Program-made: the position numbers and the translations under genes | The notes under the pieces: model-generated | What the model saw: the letters and a program-made list of their open reading frames with translations, nothing else | What the model was told of the DNA's origin: nothing | The model's database searches: none | From: [Clostridium] citroniae WAL-17108 | GTDB lineage: Bacteria > Bacillota > Clostridia > Lachnospirales > Lachnospiraceae | Reading direction: 5' to 3' | NCBI RefSeq assembly: GCF_000233455.1 | Contig: NZ_JH376420.1 | Coordinates: forward strand, 908,459-972,458 | DNA length: 64,000 bases | Shown: piece after piece, positions 63,150 through 64,000 of the stretch | Position numbering within the stretch: the stretch's first letter is position 1 | Layout of the letters: the number at the start of each line of letters is the position of its first letter

Positions 63150-63480
63150 GTTTATTTTCCTCCGTGATAATCGCATCCTTTTTTCTTTTAGGATGATTTC
63201 TTAGTCTTGATGGTATTTGTATTACCGTAATAAGAACTTTCCCCCTAAACAGATATGCTTTATCCCCATATAGCCTAATATTATTAGCTGTTTTATTTTG
63301 CATATAAAGGCTTGTTATCCACCTATTCAATGTTCCAACCGTTTCTTTATGCGAGATTCCCTCCTCAAAAGCACGATCCGCCATCTTTTGCAACGATGAT
63401 TTATTTAGGCCGCATCGCTCCTTCAGCCTGCTTCTTGCATGTTCTGTTAAAATTGATGGTATAAAAACACCTTCCTTCAT
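63139..63480 (-). CDS. Mobile-element-associated hypothetical protein
   Basis: 113 residues. The N-terminal LTEHARSRLKERCG-type segment recurs in proteins on integrative elements. No function is known. The ATG at 63480 has no ribosome binding site, and the gene starts only 24 bases from the thyA stop. It may therefore be truncated by the element boundary. Confidence 0.55.
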   Translation of the reverse strand: MKEGVFIPSILTEHARSRLKERCGLNKSSLQKMADRAFEEGISHKETVGTLNRWITSLYMQNKTANNIRLYGDKAYLFRGKVLITVIQIPSRLRNHPKRKKDAIITEENKHEA

Positions 63481-63503
63481 ATCTGTTTTTGCTTTTTTAT
63501 ACT

Positions 63504-64000
63504 TTAGATCGCCACAGGGATCTTGAACTCAAAGGTGTGATACTGATAATCCGCCAGACGGAAGCTGGAGGTGGTAAACTGGTAAAAATCAGTGATGGAT
63601 GTATCCATTGCCAGAGTGGGGCCGGGATAGAGTTCTCTTTTTAACAGTTCCTCCACCATGGGAATATGCCGGTCATAGATATGGGCATCCGCGATCACAT
63701 GGACCAGCTCTCCGGCCTTAAGACCGCTTACCTGGGCAAACATGTGGAGCAGCACGGCGTACTGGCACACATTCCAGCTGTTGGCCGTAAGCATGTCCTG
63801 GGAACGCTGGTTCAGTATTCCGTTCAGCGTGTGGCCGGACACATTAAATGTCATGCTGTAGGCACATGGGTAGAGGTTCATCTCGTGCAGGTCGTGGTGG
63901 TTGTAGATATTGGACATGATCCGCCTGCTTAAGGGTTGTGCTTTAAGTCATAAAGGATGCGGTCCACCTGGTCGAAGTCCCCCTCCTTATAGCGATGCTT
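63504..64000 (-). pseudogene. thyA: Thymidylate synthase 3' part with apparent frameshift
   Basis: From the right edge, one frame reads DQVDRILYDLKHNP and stops (63929-63931). A second frame begins with SRRIMSNIYNHHDL and continues to the normal C-terminus (NQRSQDM, HVIADAHIYDRH). Restoring one base in the Pro codon would give a continuous HNPLSRRIMS. The active-site region further upstream is outside the window. This is either a real inactivating deletion or a sequencing error; the remaining reading frames are otherwise intact. Confidence 0.85.

Noticed and set aside
61000..63510. Direct-repeat attachment sites around the integrase module
   Set aside because: I found no matching repeats at the two junctions; the three short repeats occur only at the integrase end.

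Overview
The window looks like a chromosome segment of a gut Firmicute of the Lachnospiraceae type (Clostridium cluster XIVa; Enterocloster- or Lachnoclostridium-like). This is an inference from strong GGAGG ribosome binding sites, PTS/BglG, YesMN and SigI/RsgI regulation, clostridial-style xanthine dehydrogenase subunits, and protein sequences that resemble that family. No database search was possible. Most of the window is moderately GC-balanced. The ATPase gene at 5637-6830 and the integrase module at about 61.0-63.5 kb are visibly AT-richer and look acquired.

Layout. 1-5.3 kb: a minus-strand operon with an IlvD/Edd-type dehydratase, a GntP permease, an acylating aldehyde dehydrogenase and a 4-hydroxy-2-oxoacid aldolase (cut by the window edge), with a divergent IclR regulator. 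5.6-6.8 kb: an orphan DUF4143 ATPase. 7.3-14.4 kb: a plus-strand operon with two DeoC-type aldolases, an ascorbate-type PTS (IIA, IIB, IIC), an SDR dehydrogenase, a methyltransferase and a PRD/BglG-type regulator. 14.4-26.5 kb: a minus-strand glycan locus with a GH38 alpha-mannosidase, a GH31 alpha-xylosidase-like enzyme, a sugar ABC transporter and a YesN/YesM two-component system. 26.6-29.4 kb: an acetyltransferase, two alkylation-repair enzymes and an AraC regulator. 29.4-33.0 kb: purE-purM-purN-purD. 33.2-34.9 kb: a GntR/UTRA regulator and a DMT exporter.

35.0-42.1 kb: a zinc-acquisition block with a Fur/Zur-type repressor, a small Cys/His membrane protein, ZnuABC, a CobW GTPase, a GTPase-like/permease fusion and its TIGR03943 partner. 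The two promoters at its head (fur and the small gene) carry similar AT-rich operators. 42.2-47.7 kb: a purine-catabolic operon (three xanthine dehydrogenase subunits plus an NCS2 permease) behind a guanine-class riboswitch. The aptamer's 3' half is shared with a terminator, which predicts an ON switch. 47.7-50.1 kb: a DUF4261/TPR gene pair.

50.4-53.4 kb: a SigI/RsgI anti-sigma system whose membrane and secreted proteins carry Asp-rich tails. Identically spaced ACCCCG-N18-CGTA elements precede both sigI and the secreted paralogue. 53.7-57.1 kb: a transporter and a UROD-type methyltransferase with a divergent LysR regulator. 57.1-61.0 kb: an M29 aminopeptidase with a large N-terminal extension, small membrane proteins, VanZ and pyrE. 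61.0-63.5 kb: integrase, excisionase, a 3D-domain protein and a small unknown. The right edge holds the 3' part of thyA, which carries an apparent one-base deletion.

The strongest leads are the purine-ON riboswitch, the SigI autoregulatory circuit with its secreted RsgI-ectodomain/PepSY paralogue, the twin-DeoC PTS operon, and the GTPase-like/permease fusion. No tRNA, rRNA, CRISPR array or insertion sequence was recognised.
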